The translations under genes and the position numbers were made by a program. A stretch of DNA of 64,000 nucleotides from Rotaria sp. Silwood1. Lineage: Eukaryota > Rotifera > Eurotatoria > Philodinida > Philodinidae. Below the pieces are notes generated by a model. It did not search any database and was not told where the DNA came from. It saw nothing but the letters and a program-made list of their open reading frames with translations. The stretch is from assembly GCA_905250075.1 (NCBI GenBank), contig CAJNOP010000013.1, positions 2,648,188-2,712,187 on the forward strand, written 5' to 3'. Shown here in pieces: positions 21,431 through 34,762 of the stretch (the stretch's first letter is position 1; every line of letters starts with the position of its first letter).

Positions 21431-24108
21431 TCAATTATCAATATTTATTGTTGCCAATGATTTTTTTTCTTCATTTAATATGTCTTTCAATACAACTATG
21501 AGACGTTCAAGCCCAAATAAATAACCTTTATCAGGACCAATATGATTATTTGATGCTGATGTTTCATCAGTCATTGGAGCATATATTGAATGGGCAAAAT
21601 CAATCATGCGTACATCAATAAGGTTTGATTGTGGTAAACCATCATAAACAATTAAAAGACTTCCACTATAAAAACGATATTTTGGTAAGGAACTTATTGT
21701 TTCATATAATGATTCAAGTCTTTCAATTATTCCAGGTAAAACATCAAGACGTTTTGTTCGACCATTATCAAAAAATTGTACTAATGCTGAACGAAAACCA
21801 TCAATAGTTAATATTCGACCTCGATATTTATCTGTAAACATATATCGACCACTATCAACTTGATAAACCTACGCAGAGTAAATGTTGACAAGTTTTTTTG
21901 TTTGTTTGATCAAAAACTAAATAAAACAATTTACCTGCATGCCACATAAACGTACACCTAATGTTGATGACGTTGATGTTTCACATTTTTGAATTTTTGA
22001 TTGACGTTTTTTATCAGAATCAATATCAGCATATTGTCTTATACCCATTTTTAAATCGAGTATACATGGATAACGAAATCGAGCTGTAACATTTTCTAGT
22101 AGAATATATTCTAAACAAACAAAACTTTTATACTAAAAACTGTTTTCACTAAAAAATAAGATTTGAAGAATGAATGAAAATATTCAAAATCATATGATTG
22201 GATTTTTTCATATTTCTCGAGATGAATATCACAAACTTTTATCCGAATATTTTGTTTAATTTTCAGAAATCAAGCCTTCATTATTATTTATTGATTGAAT
22301 AAAATATTAGATGCAATCATCAGAATTTGTTATGTTTTCCTGCCTAATGTTATAAAATAAGTGTGTAACGAAATCAGTTTAGTTGTCTATCAAAAAAGAT
22401 TTGACGAAGGAATCTCACTAAGTGATCCAATGCTCTTTAGATGAGATTTGTCGCATTCGATACGCTGTATTGAAACCAGACAATATTTAGAAAGACTCAT
22501 GTCCATAGTTGTTATCCTTTTTTGTTGTTTATCTCCTACAATTGTTATCTAATATGTGAGTATCTAATTCAATTCACACTTTTTTGCGTAGTTATTGTTA
22601 AGAGTTAAACAGTAGAAAAAGTGGCAACTATGCTCGTGTAGATGAGTTTTTCTTCATTAGTTATAATTATTTTACAAATCTTTCAACAAACTGTCGTGCT
22701 TTCCCTAAGATCACTTTCAAAATCGATTCTGAAGCTTCAAGTTTAAACTTAACATCAATGCAATTCTCAATTAGACTTCTTAAAATTTTTAATATTTTCT
22801 ATATTTAGATACCAATATTGAAGATTTTGTTATGAAACAAACTAAATGTTGTCCTTTATATTTAAATCTCATGATTGAAGATATTAGAAAATCTAACACT
22901 TTCCTCCCATTGAGAACTTTATTTGTATAAAGTTTAAACTTAAAACTCAAAAAGCAGGAATGCTCATGGTGGTTGAAAATCTAATGTTACTGCCATAGTA
23001 TTCGAAAAATTTTTTTCGATTTTCAATTCTATGAATGCACTGAGCTAGAATTGTTGTTACTAATCCTTGAATAAGAAAACTGTTACGATAGACATCTTTG
23101 CTCGATACAGTTGATCCTGAAGGCGAGCAGAATTGCCTAAAATGTCCCTAGTCTAAGAAAAACGACCTTTTGATAAGAATATTTGTAGACAGTCTCTAGT
23201 TTCAATAGAACTTATTAAATGAGATAAGGCTTATCTTAAAAACAGTTTATTCATTGAAATATTCTCCTGTGAGAAAATTTTGAATTGAAAACACATGCAT
23301 TTACTGTAGGGATTTTTTTTTAATTTGAGAAAACTTACTTTGTGGAACAGTAACATTTTCATCGCCAATTAATTGTCGATGTATTTTTTCAGCTTGCTTT
23401 TTACATAATTGTAAACTCCAAGGATTTATTTTTGACATAATTATTTTTCCTTGTTCGTAATTAACAACATCAGTACCTAAACTATTTGAATAATCAATAC
23501 ATCCATCTTCCGAACAACGTAATCTATTAAATAAAATAAAATATTTTTTAATTCTGATTACAAGAAAAAAAAAAACAACAAAGATTTTCTAATACTAACT
23601 CTACTGATTTTTTTGAATTATTATCCGTTGATTGTTGATCAGTTGTTGCTGAAGTATCATCTTCATTTAATGAATGATCATTATCTGTACAAGCTGTTTG
23701 TGGATATGCAACAAGTTTAATAAAACCTAATTTATCTTCACAATATTGTACTGTTATAGTGCCTAAAATAATTATGAATATAATCAATAATCAAAACATG
23801 AAAATATATTTAAATAAATAATTATGTTACCTCGAAATTCTGGCGCAAATTTTTTCAATGATTCAGGCATTGATTGATAAAAATCTAATTCAGATAATTC
23901 AAGAACTTTACAAACAGTATTTTTATCATATTGAAACATTGATGAATGACCACCCACCTTAAAAGAAAAAAAAAAATTAAATTATATTAGATATCGAAAG
24001 TAAATTAAAAAGAAAAAAGAATATTCAATTAATTTATACTTGATGAAAAAACGGTGATAATTGAATGCATGATTTTTCATTATATTCACAAGCGTTCATT
24101 CGTACCAT
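21431..24108 (-). CDS. IP6K: inositol hexakisphosphate kinase
   Basis: Phosphorylates InsP6 to the pyrophosphate 5-InsP7 using ATP, in cytosol or nucleus. Six exons: 24108-24040, 23957-23831, 23762-23600, 23523-23339, 22110-21935 and 21868-21431, giving 385 residues in one frame. The N-terminal block FFHQVGGHSSMFQYDKNTVC is typical of IP6K (residues about 20-39). The inositol-binding signature PCILDLKMG (PxxxDxKxG) lies in exon 5. The last exon carries YRFYSGSLLIVYDG, DVRMIDFAHS (metal- and ATP-binding IDF) and GPDKGYLFGLERLI. These fit IP6K rather than IPMK or IP3K. Intron 4 is 1.2 kb while the others are 66-76 bases or a little more, suggesting an insertion. The gene is head to head with TMEM231, start codons 914 bases apart. 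The first ATG (24108) was chosen; a second in-frame ATG lies at 24099. Confidence 0.93.
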
Positions 24109-25022
24109 TGAATTAAATAGCAACAATAAAAAATAATTTCGTTGAATATAAATACATAAGCTAAAAAGGATTGATCTAAAATATACATTTATACATAGAA
24201 TACAAATACCAAGAACATAAAATTGTGTATAAGTGAATGAATACAAAATTTTGTGTTAATAGTATCATTTTATATTTTATTCTTCTCCAAATAAAAAGCG
24301 AAATCTCATATGATCAAACTAAAAATAGATTTCCTATTCATAAAAAACGATGATTAGTGTTTTATCTAGAAGAAAACATCATTTAATTATAGATGGACAA
24401 AGACAAAAATGTGACAAACGAAAATAACGAATGTGATTTTTTATTTTTCTTTTATACTGTCAGTGGGAAACAGATACTAACGTTATTTACTTATTGACTA
24501 AATGCACGACACACCTTCTTCTTCATCGTTTTTTTCTCATTCTAGACCTAAAATGTCGAAAATGATTTCGAAAGTATATATTGGAAAAAAAAGGTCATAG
24601 GTATAAAATGAAAAAGAAAACGACACATGATATCATCTTATCAATCGAAGAAATAATATAGAAAATGTCCATTTTATTAAAGATTTGAATAATAACACGT
24701 CAAAACAAATATGACATCACAGAGAAAATATTGATTTCATCGAATATCTAAAGAAAGTACTTGTTTTTTATTTTTTTTTCTGCGGTATTAGAGTCAGATG
24801 ACATCACAAGTTTTTCTTCTTTATCATCCTCCAATCAATCTATTTTATATTAATAAAAAAAAAAACAGCAAGAAAGCAAGTTCTAATTTATGTGTCAAAT
24901 ATCAACCAATCAGATTTAACTAACGGAATCATAGAGGTTGACACTAAGCAATAGTTATATCTTATGGCACTTCTTTTGAAAATTGATTTTTACTCATTTT
25001 AAATAATCATAATAATCATAAA
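24109..25022. promoter_or_regulatory. shared 5' region of IP6K and TMEM231
   Basis: A 914-base AT-rich gap between two divergent start codons, which must hold both promoters if both genes use local starts. No specific factor site can be supported by eye. Runs of A or T occur at 24587-24593, 24770-24779 and 24856-24865. Confidence 0.4.
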
Positions 25023-25985
25023 ATGCCATTGTATGAAGTATTTTCACATTCAGATCGTTATCATTATCGTGCAAATTTATTTTCATTAGCAACATGTTTT
25101 TTAATTCTTTGTACAATTTTAACATTTTTACCGCCATTTTTATTTGCTTATTATGCCAGTGGTTTTTGGATAAAAGAAGGAAGTTATAGTGAACAAGCAC
25201 GTATTAATTATTCATCAAAATATATCATTATTATTGATAATAATGATATAACAACAAATCGTTTTTTTACTTCATCTTATGCATCAATAAATACAATTTT
25301 TCGTGATGTTATGATTTTTGGTATAAATACATTTTCAACAAGTGATAATAATTATGATGGTGTTACAGATCAATTTTCTATTACATTTCAAGTAATAGTT
25401 GGTGGTAATAATACAGCTACTGTTATTAATAATATTAATATTTGGTTAATATTGGAATATGAATTACGAGCTCGACAATACATTAAAATGGAAACAATGG
25501 CATTGATTAATATTTTTCCACCAAATGATATTACTTTAGCAAATAATCCAAATGTAACTGTCGTAGGTGATTTAATACTTGAACAACGACAACCAATACA
25601 AAGTTCCGGTATTGATACATCATATAATAAATCCATTATTGATATAGATAATTTATTTACAACATCATCAGTTAATCTTAATCCTGTTTTGGATGAATAT
25701 TTTACAAGAAAATATTATACAACATTTAGACCACAATATATTAAATGGAAATTTGGTGCCAATACGGGAACTAATATATTAACTATTAATGTTATTCTTA
25801 ATGTTTCAAAACAATCTATAAGATTTATACCAGGTTTTTGGCAAGAATTTAAATGGGGTTGGATACAATATGTATGTGTACTTTTACCATTTATTATTGT
25901 TTTTCATCGAATTAAAGAATTTGTTTTTCGTAATCAACTTGTAAAAACATTAGTCGAATTACCTTATCATCGACATAAAGCTTAA
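25023..25985 (+). CDS. TMEM231: TMEM231, ciliary transition-zone protein
   Basis: A component of the MKS/B9 complex at the ciliary transition zone, where it helps gate membrane proteins into the cilium. One exon encodes 320 residues. The N-terminus MPLYEVFSHSDRYHYRANLF matches the family's conserved ALYELFSHP..YRA start. The first membrane segment is about residues 19-44, followed by GFWIKEGSYSEQ. A long luminal domain follows with DGVTDQFSITFQV and N-glycosylation sites. The C-terminal block PGFWQEFKWGWIQYVCVLL leads into the second membrane segment (about 280-297), then RIKEFVFRNQLVKT. Length is close to vertebrate TMEM231 (about 316). It is intronless here although the neighbouring genes have introns. 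An AATAAA lies at the stop. Confidence 0.96.
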   Translation: MPLYEVFSHSDRYHYRANLFSLATCFLILCTILTFLPPFLFAYYASGFWIKEGSYSEQARINYSSKYIIIIDNNDITTNRFFTSSYASINTIFRDVMIFGINTFSTSDNNYDGVTDQFSITFQVIVGGNNTATVINNINIWLILEYELRARQYIKMETMALINIFPPNDITLANNPNVTVVGDLILEQRQPIQSSGIDTSYNKSIIDIDNLFTTSSVNLNPVLDEYFTRKYYTTFRPQYIKWKFGANTGTNILTINVILNVSKQSIRFIPGFWQEFKWGWIQYVCVLLPFIIVFHRIKEFVFRNQLVKTLVELPYHRHKA

Positions 25986-28332
25986 ATAAAAATTTTGTTT
26001 TTTTTTTGTTTTGTTTTGTTTTTGTTTTGTTTGCGTGTGTCTGCTAGATTTAAACGAGAGAATGAATATGAAATAAATTGATTAGGAAGATTACAAAAAA
26101 CTTATCTTAATCATACAAGGAAAGGTGCTCAAATGTGTGTGTGTGTCTATTTTCAATCGACTTTCTGTCAATCTGTTGAGCATGATTGTATAAAGCGTTT
26201 TTACTCATACACTTTTTTTAAAGGGTGCCGTCGATCTTGACTTCAGAAAAATCACTGCTAGTTGTTATTTCGAAAATTTTCGTTTTTACGTTAGCTTAGT
26301 TCTCAATGTTCAAACCTTCAGCACTAAATGCGTCTGAGTTGAATACACAATCAGCATAAATAGAAGTTCTAACTACGTCAATAGTTTGAATATTAGAATA
26401 TCATTAATACGATGAATGTAAAGAATTCATCTATTTTTTCTAAATTCATCTAATTTCATTTATTTATTTATCTATATGGAATTTATATTCAAAATTCATA
26501 TTGATCATGTTTCAATAATCCACCTTATTTATTGTATCTTTGCATATAAACATGCGAGAAAACAACTAAAATAGCATGAAGATTATGAAACATGAGATAC
26601 CTGATAAAACTTTAATTAATGCATTCGTAGAATGGTATTACATATCGCTTGTGTAGGTGCTTACAATGAACTGAGACGCATCCCGTATTAAAGTTTTGAA
26701 TCCTAAGAACTAAACTTACGTAAACATTAAAATTTCTGCAATAATAGCTTATAATCATTTTTCTAAAGCTAAAATTGATCTGACTCCTCAAAAACAGCCT
26801 ATGAGGAAAAATGCTTTATGTCATCGTACTTTACACACTGACATAAAGTCAATTAAAAAAATGGAGACTCTTACACTTGATGATCCTCTTTCATGAATGA
26901 GAAAATTTATTCTATTTGACATGATAAAAGACTAATCCGTCATCAAGTCAAAGTATCGCACAAAGTTGTTTATTTATGCACGATCGGAACAAGCGAGATT
27001 ACAAGGACTATTCATACGATCTTTGTCGTATGTAAACAAAAAAACGATCGACAGCTATATAGATAGACTAAGCATTGGATTGAGTTTTACTAACTTCGTA
27101 TAACTCAACAGCTGTGTTGATATGATAGAAGTGAATTTGATCGTATGACTTAAAGTGAAGATTAGTCTTTGATATATATTCTCAGGCAATGTTGAGAATA
27201 TAAAATATATATTTAGTAATACTTATTAATTAGTCAATGCAGACAATATAAAATCTTTAGTTTGACAAAAATGAATCCTACTAATTCGTCATTTCAAATA
27301 TGTGATATTCACGGATCGTTAGTTTATTTTAATAGAAAATTAATCAAACAAATGTTCTGATATCTTCAAATTCGCATTATTTATCGGTTAATAATATACA
27401 TTGTTAAAAATGAGTTGATCAATGATTATAAATTGTATTTTCTGCCTCTTTATGTGTTATTCAATGAATTTTGTAATATATATAACTTGGTATTTTATAA
27501 AATGATTATGTGGATGAAAGTAGGAGATCTCTTTGACTTCGAGATCTATTTCATAAGATTGCTCAACCTTTTAGATCTTTTGTTATAATTTTCTCTTCTA
27601 TTGAAATATATTATGATGAACAAAAATCAGACAAGTCTTACAGTATTTTTTAAATATTAAGACATACATATTATTCATTTCAGTTGCTATCAGAATAATA
27701 TGTACAATAATTATCTACATAATCCATAAAATTTAAGACGAATTTACAACAAATTACGCTTACCATCTTTTTTTTTCTTAACAGCAAACTATGACTTATT
27801 AATTTCTAATTAAACACGTTCAAAAGGTTTCACAGAATCCATCCTTTTATTTTAAAAAATTATATGCACATTGAATGCACTAATATTCCGTTTTGCGACT
27901 TTCATTTTCTGTCATTATTATTTAATGTTTGTTTTATAAGAGAAAATAGCAATAAATATTCAAAGAAGGCAATCAATCAAAATAAATACCCACGCGTTCT
28001 ACACCATTAGTCTTGAATAGTCCAATATCCTTGTAACTAATACGTAATATGAAAGTAAAAATTATCCTTGACCTTGTTATAAAAGTAAGTCGTCATTGAG
28101 CAAAAATGCTTTATAATATTCAATCATAATTTCGAAACAAAATCAAACAGACACTTGCATTATTCTTTTTGCTTATTTTTTAAACTAAGAACAATGAACA
28201 AAAAAATCGAGCATAGAAATGTCATTTGAGCTTAACAGTACTTGACTATCTATGCTCAATTTTGTCCTTGGCTCTAATACACATGCAAACAAATATTGGA
28301 TCGTTCTTGATTTTTTTTCGTATTCTAAATCT
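25986..28332. other. intergenic, mostly featureless
   Basis: A T/G-rich simple repeat (TTTTG units) at 25995-26040 follows TMEM231, and a (GT)n run lies near 26133-26146. The remainder is AT-rich with no frame that looks coding and no clear inverted repeat. The minus-strand frame at 28185-28373 runs antisense to the end of the next gene's coding strand context and shows no domain. Confidence 0.4.
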
Positions 28333-29144
28333 CTATCCTCGATAATATTCAACTGGTTTAATTGATTCTTCATCAGCTAATGTTGTATCATTATCAATAC
28401 TTCGACGACTACTGCTATTCATTGAACTTCCGTCATAATTTCTTACAAATGCTCGTGCAATTGTTGCTGCATTAAATGACATTCGTTCATAATCATTATT
28501 AATTTGTTGTTGATTTTGTTCCAAATCATCATTATAATTATGATCATGTGAATGACTTCGAAATAGAGATGGACGTATTCGATTATTTTGTTGTTGTCGA
28601 GCAATTGTATCACATACAGAACAACGAGCAGATAATGATGATGTTTCATTTATTCGTTGTTGTTGTTGTTCTTGTCGATAACGATATGAATCATGAAATG
28701 ATTTAGCTAATAATTCAGCAAGTATACGTGCACGTTTACTTGTTTTACATAATATAACATGACATTCAAGTTCATTTGTATGTGGTGATCGTGCTATCCA
28801 TGCAAATATACGACGATGTAATGGTTCAGCAACACAATATGATATATCTTCAATAGCATCTGACCAAACATTTTTATATGTTCCACTAGATATTTCTTCA
28901 TAAATCGATAAACCAAATGGATGTATTGATATTGCACAACGATTATAACGTGAACCTTTTTTTGATCGATTCCAAACAGTACGTACAGGTTCCTTCAAAG
29001 AAAAAAAACCAATCGGTATATATTTCAAAGAAAAATAAAACAATTTAAAAAACTTACAATAGCTACACCCATTCCATAAGCATATAATGAACGTACTTTA
29101 CCTAAATATTTAACTGGTTGAAGACTATCATCATCGTTATTCAT
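28333..29144 (-). CDS. FAM43-like PTB/PID domain protein
   Basis: Two exons, 29144-29058 and 28992-28333, joined across a 65-base intron in phase 0, give 248 residues. The N-terminal part VKYLGKVRSLYAYGMGVA, then VRTVWNRSK, SIHPFGLSIYE, IEDISYCVAEPLHRRIFAWI and ECHVILCKTSKRARILAELL, has the order of a phosphotyrosine-binding (PID) domain. The segment YCVAEPLHRRIFAWIARSP is close to the YCTADPRRPRVFAWVYRH block of FAM43A/B. After the domain (about residue 130) comes a Gln-, Asn- and His-rich disordered tail. Such domains dock NPxY-type peptides; the partner is unknown. The protein is shorter than vertebrate FAM43 (about 330-420). The alternative reading without splicing begins MFYFSLKYIPIGFF in what is intron sequence, and was not used. 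A different PTB family remains possible. Confidence 0.75.
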
Positions 29145-31393
29145 TGTATAATTTATTTTTTTCAAAAAAGAATATATAATTGTATGATAAATTCTTTCTT
29201 TTCTAATCGACCTTTTATTAGTATATGTCTCATTGATGGCCTTTTTTCTCTTTTCATTGATCCTAAAGTAAAGCTTTCGAGGAAATTAAACAACTGATGA
29301 TGAGAAGAACAAAAGAAAGAGAGAGAGGGAGAGAGAATAAGAACGGATTCAACTATGTACTAAGTAAATGAACAAATGAAGAAGGCGGGAATAAAGATTT
29401 ACAAACGCAAGCAAATTTGTTTACATATATATACATGTATATACATGTTAGTGAATAGGCGGAATGGATAAAATTTTTATTTCTTTCTCGATTACTAAAT
29501 CAAAGCTCTTGATCATAATCATAGTAGATTTAGTTAAAGTTGAGTATCATTGATTATGATATAATTGGACATATAAAATATTCTATTGACTATGAAAGTG
29601 ATACAAATGACTTCGTCTTAAGTCCCTGACAAAATTTACAAAACCTTTCTTTCGGCAAGTGTCGGGTGCATAACGGTTATAGCTCGCATCACTAACTATC
29701 CTGATTTTCCATGAGACAAGTACCTCGACTGTTCGATCGTCGTTTCAGTCAAGACTAGGAGCATTATTTAGATCGAAATGAGCTTTAAATACTCTGAAGA
29801 CAGTTCTTGCTCATAACTTTTTGTTACATGAATGCTGTAATTTCAAAGTATTTTTTAAAATAAATACCGTAATAACAGAATTGATTTTCGAAGTTTGGCC
29901 TAAAACTTTGCGTAACGACAGGTCTTTAAAAGGGTAGTTTATTATAAAATTACTCTATTATCATAGTTGTATCTTAGGATAGGAATATCAACACGATCTG
30001 AAACATTCACGTTGAGGCATGTCTCTACACAAAGTTTCAATGCGAACATTCAAAAAATCAGTTTTTCTGTTATCTCGATGATTATTTAAAAAATACCGTA
30101 AAAGTGCAGTATCTTCGTAGCAATAAGCTAAGAGCATAGATTCTTTTCAGGGTATTCATAGCTCATTTAAGTCTACATAATACACATAGTCTCGACTCAA
30201 GAGAGCTTGAACAGTTGGAGATCTTCTTTCATTAGCTAAGATACATCGGATAGAGTTGAAATTGTTTTTTTCTTACACATGCTAGGTTTTGTCCGAGGTG
30301 TCACCTTTATAAAGTCTAGCAAAAACTAGTGATGCATCATATCTTGAAGGAGAAAAAAAATCAGGCACCTTCAAGATTTTCTAGCATAAGTAAAAGAAAG
30401 TTTCTGTACGATCAAATAAATTGTAATTGACAAACAAAAGCAGTTAGCAATGGTTTATTTCTGTTTTTTTTTTCGACATTTAAAGTTGTATATATATATA
30501 TGAATTCTTGACATATGTGTAGTAGATATAGATACTTCCAACAGTGCGCATGTACAGGAGATAAAACTAAAAATGAAAAAACTAAAAATTGTTGGTCGGA
30601 AAAAAGCCTCTGTAAGATATGTATCAAGACTAAGACAATTTACATCAAAGATATATGCATATAATGGAAAAGATAACGAATAATTTGTTTCGTCATGATA
30701 AAAATACCTTGGAAAGAATCAAACTCCAAACAAGAAGATTATATACTCATAGAACGGCTCATTCTCATCACATACTCGCAAATCATAAAAACATTTCTGG
30801 TAAATCTACTCCATTCTCATTTTTCTGAAAAGATATGGATTATTTCTTTGTTAAAAGGCATGCAACAAAAAACAGTACAAACCTGCAATAATGATACTTC
30901 TAAACAACAATGGATGAAATCAATTTTCATATGAGTATAAACACTCTATAACAGAAATATATTTAAACTTCTATGTCTGTCCGTATGTACAATTGACAAC
31001 TTAGAGTATACGTGTGATGAGTGTAAACTTTTTTTTTCTGCTTAATCCTTCACTCTTTTCTAGTCTCTTGTTCTAAACTTAGGAAGAAACAAGGCCAAGT
31101 TAGTGAGAAGAGTTTATTTCTCTTTGAATGTTTTACTACTTGTATTTGACATTCTCTTCTATATCTCCCTTACACACTCGCAACCTCTGGATCCTTGTAT
31201 GGCCACTGTTTAGAAGAATACTTGAATGAAATACCAGAAATTCCTTTAAAACAAATTAATATTGTGTCAAAAACTATTCAACACCTAGCTTTCAAGTTTC
31301 TAGTAATTTCTATCCGATGCTTATTGTATTTTGTAAAAAAGAAAAAAAAAAGGTAAATAAAAAAAACATAAAAATAATTTATTAATATTCTTG
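29145..31393. other. intergenic between two minus-strand genes
   Basis: A GA-rich simple repeat at 29309-29340 and a TATATACATG repeat at 29424-29450 lie upstream of the FAM43-like gene. The remaining sequence is AT-rich without a convincing frame. Short plus- and minus-strand frames (30412-30627, 30695-30934) show no domain or codon bias and are probably chance. Confidence 0.4.
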
Positions 31394-34300
31394 TTATTTA
31401 GTTGTAGCTGAACTTAGTGATTGCTTAAGTTGATCATATAGATTAAATTGTTCATCAGTTAAACTAGTGTCATCAATTAAATTAAGTAAATCAAAACTAG
31501 TACGATGACGCTAAAATTAAAAAAAGTAAAAATTTTTATATAAATTATATATATCTAAGAAAAACGTATTTCACTTACTATATCTTTTACTAGTGCTAAT
31601 GATGGATATTTTTCTACGAGATATAAAGCTATATGAAATTGTCGATTTTTAATAGCATCATGTAGTGATGATGAACCTTTTGAATCTCGATAAAATGCTA
31701 TATTTTTATGATTAGCAAGAATATTTTCAATTGTTTTCATATTGCCTTGTTTTATTGCTCGTTGTAATCTTTGAATATTTTCCTAAACATTCAAATGGTT
31801 TTTTTTTGTTGTAAATTTTTCTTAAGGAAAACAAAAAAAAAACGAAATTCTTACTAATAATTTAGGTATTTTATTATTAACAAAATAAAATATATCTTCA
31901 TGACTATTTTCAATTTGTTTCAATTGATCAACTAATTCTGTATAGCCACATAGAAGTAATTCATTAATTGCTTTTGTATTGCCTTTTCCAAGTAATTCAA
32001 GACAAAATGTATCTAGACGATAGAAAAAAAAACAAAATATAAAAACAAAAGTATTGGATAACCCATGATAAATGGTCGATTTTTGTTTTTCTCAAGGTAA
32101 TTTAATATTCTCATTCAACAGAAGGTATATTTTTTATATGCTTCTTTTCTATATAAAATTAATAAAGAGGTTCTTTCGTCAGCATATGTTCTGCAGAAAT
32201 CGTTAGACATCGAAAGAGAAAATACAAAGTCACGTTGACGAGATAACTACTCCAACTATAATTCACCGTTTGAACTCATATTGAACCTACAAGGAAGTCT
32301 TGATAAGACTAGAAAAGTCCTAAAAAAGTTCATACCCACAGATCACTGCAGCCGAGTAATGGCCGTTCTACTGAATTTTTGTCTCAAAATTTTGTCCATA
32401 GATGGTTTTGATGATCTTCAGAGTATCCTGAAACTTTTAGTCGAAAAAACTGTTCCTTTATCGAGATATAAAATTTCAAACAAATTACTATTTGCCACAA
32501 CTACATCTACAAGGCATCGAATTTATTTGAAAATTCAATATCTGAGCAAACTTTCAGAATATTCTAAGAGACATTAGTTCTATCTACGTATTGAGTTTTA
32601 GATCGAAAATCCAGTACAACGGTTATAAATCAGCTCTAGAGACCCATGGTCACGAGCTTTTTCTAGTCTCATCAACACTTCCTTATCGATTCAATATGAG
32701 CTCAAATGGTTAGTTGCAATTCTCGCGTTGGTGGTAATTTTGTAGATGATGATCTTTTTAAGTTTTCACCGAGAAGAAAAATATTTCGAAAAACAAAATC
32801 TACTATATTGTACCGAAATAAATTTTCTGTTGATTGAAGATAGAAACAGGTTTTAAAATACTCGAAAGAAAGAAATGAGAAGTAGCCATTTATTGTAGAT
32901 CACTCGATAATTCTTTGTTTTTTTTTTCTTAAATATACCGATTTGATCAACGTTTTCTTGAAGATTAGCCTCAACCGCTACATCACGTGGTGTTTTTCCT
33001 TCAGCATTACGTGATGCAATTGAATGATAATTTTCACGAAGTAATTTTGAAAGATTAGCACCTGTAACAGAATGTCTTAAATATTGATTATGAAAAAAGA
33101 CATGTTTTTTTTTTCTTTCAAACCTCGAGTTGCAGCTCGTCGATGAAGTTGAGTTTCACCGAATTCAGTCATAAACACTTCATCATCTTCTTTATATACG
33201 GCTGACATTGGCAGAGAAGCGGCTGATTTTTCTTTCTGCCTAAATTATGATTATCTCTTTACTTATTTGTTTTAAAAAAAAAAGTTTATTACCGTTTAGT
33301 CAATTCTTCTGCATTTCTTCGATGTTTTTCTTCAGCTTGACGTTGTTTACGTTCATTGTCTTCATGTTGACGTAAAGCTCGAATTTCATTTTTAAGTTGC
33401 GAACGACGTTGCTTGTCTTCTTCAGCTTGTTGTTTTTCAATTTCTAATTGTTTTGCATCAGTGTTTTTCTATTATTATTTTTTTATGAAAAAGAAAAATA
33501 TCACACTAAAAATGAAGAAAAATCAAATTATTTTACTTGTTTTTGAGCACGTGCAGCATCAACCTGTTCATAAAGAAATGTTGCTAAATATTCAATAGGA
33601 TCATTTGGACGACGTTCGACTATTTCTGCTAAACCACGACTTAATACTGGTCCTATGTACACAATGAAAAACAATATACTAAAAAATGGAAAATAAAGAA
33701 CTTCCTACGAATGTGCAATGCACGGATCTGGATTAGGGGATGAAAGGCACAGTGTATATTTTCGTATGGCACGCAGATTTCCTAGCATAGAAATGCGTTT
33801 TTAAGGAAAACAACGTTTTTCAATGACAAATATCTGAAAAGACTCTTGCCTTCGTTTTTCCGAGAAAATTTTTTTCTTCAAAATTGTTTTGTGTTATATA
33901 TCTTTCGATACTATTAAACGCACTGTATCCGAATATGGATTATTAAGTATTTTACCAAAGCGACAAGAAAAAGCAGGAAAACGAAGTTTTTACGGAAACC
34001 TATTGTACTGTCAAGGAATGTTTGTGTTAATAGGCATTAGAGACATTAGATAGAAGAGCTAGTGGTTCGAATGACACTGTAGAAAAATATGCAGACAATG
34101 TACTTGGTTTTCTATCGAATAGTTTAATTTTGTCAGATACAATATAGTTATCTATACCATCAGATAGATTATATTTCGAAGTATATTTTCGTATATTTAG
34201 ATCTTGAAAAAGACACGATTTTCATTTTTAGTCAAACGTCTCACCATATGTAAAATGTACCCCTGACTCATCATTTCTAGTACTAGAAACGTGAAAGCAC

Positions 34301-34762
34301 TTTCTGCCAAATTTTTCGCTCTTTGCACTTCTAAAACATACCAACAACCTTGGTGTAAATACTAAAAAATGAGTCACTGACGCAGAGCCCAATTGCCCAC
34401 TGACATAACGCGTTCGCTGCAACATTGAGACAACAATTCAATCAAAATATACTCTTTCTTTTTAGTGGTATGCTCTAATGCATGTGTTAAATCTAGTGCC
34501 AGTGTACACTCGGTCAAGGTGAAAAGAACATCACTCTAATAGTTCAAAGTACGAGTAGATATCGCACTTCGTTTATAGGTCATTCCTACTTCAAAATACT
34601 TGAGTCACACTTTTTTCCTTGTGACACTAATAACAGTGAGCGGGTGGATCAGTTAACTGAAACTGCATATTCTTGGAACTTACCAACAGTTGATATGAGG
34701 TATTTCGTTTCGATTGAATTAGAGTCTATTGGAGGACGACGTCCGGAACTAATTCGATTCAT
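31394..34762 (-). CDS. Dpy-30 motif, coiled-coil and ankyrin-like repeat protein
   Basis: Eight exons: 34762-34684, 33652-33537, 33468-33293, 33239-33124, 33061-32939, 32012-31855, 31782-31579 and 31510-31394, giving 362 residues in frame. Residues about 27-58 (GPVLSRGLAEIVERRPNDPI then EYLATFLYEQV) form a Dpy-30/RIIa-like dimerisation-docking motif. A charged coiled coil follows to about residue 125 (QAEEDKQRRSQLKNEIRALR). Then come ankyrin-like helices: FGETQLHRRAATRGANLSKL, NAEGKTPRDVAVEANLQENV and SKGSSSLHDAIKNRQFHIAL. In other animals Dpy-30 motifs near DPIEYLA occur in radial-spoke and other axonemal proteins as well as in COMPASS, so a ciliary role is a reasonable inference but not shown. 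Introns 1 and 5 are about 1.0 and 0.93 kb, the rest under 100 bases. No exact named orthologue was recognised. Confidence 0.85.

Noticed and set aside
22111..23338. Terminal inverted repeats in IP6K intron 4
   Set aside because: The intron is long as in other transposon-filled introns, but I could not find matching ends by eye.
28185..28373. 62-codon minus-strand frame overlapping the FAM43-like gene end
   Set aside because: It is a different frame of the same strand across the stop of the real gene and has no recognisable content.
32281..32577. 98-codon plus-strand frame
   Set aside because: It lies in intron 5 of the Dpy-30/ankyrin gene on the opposite strand. Repeats like it (TCAGAATATTCTAAGAG) occur in other non-coding stretches.
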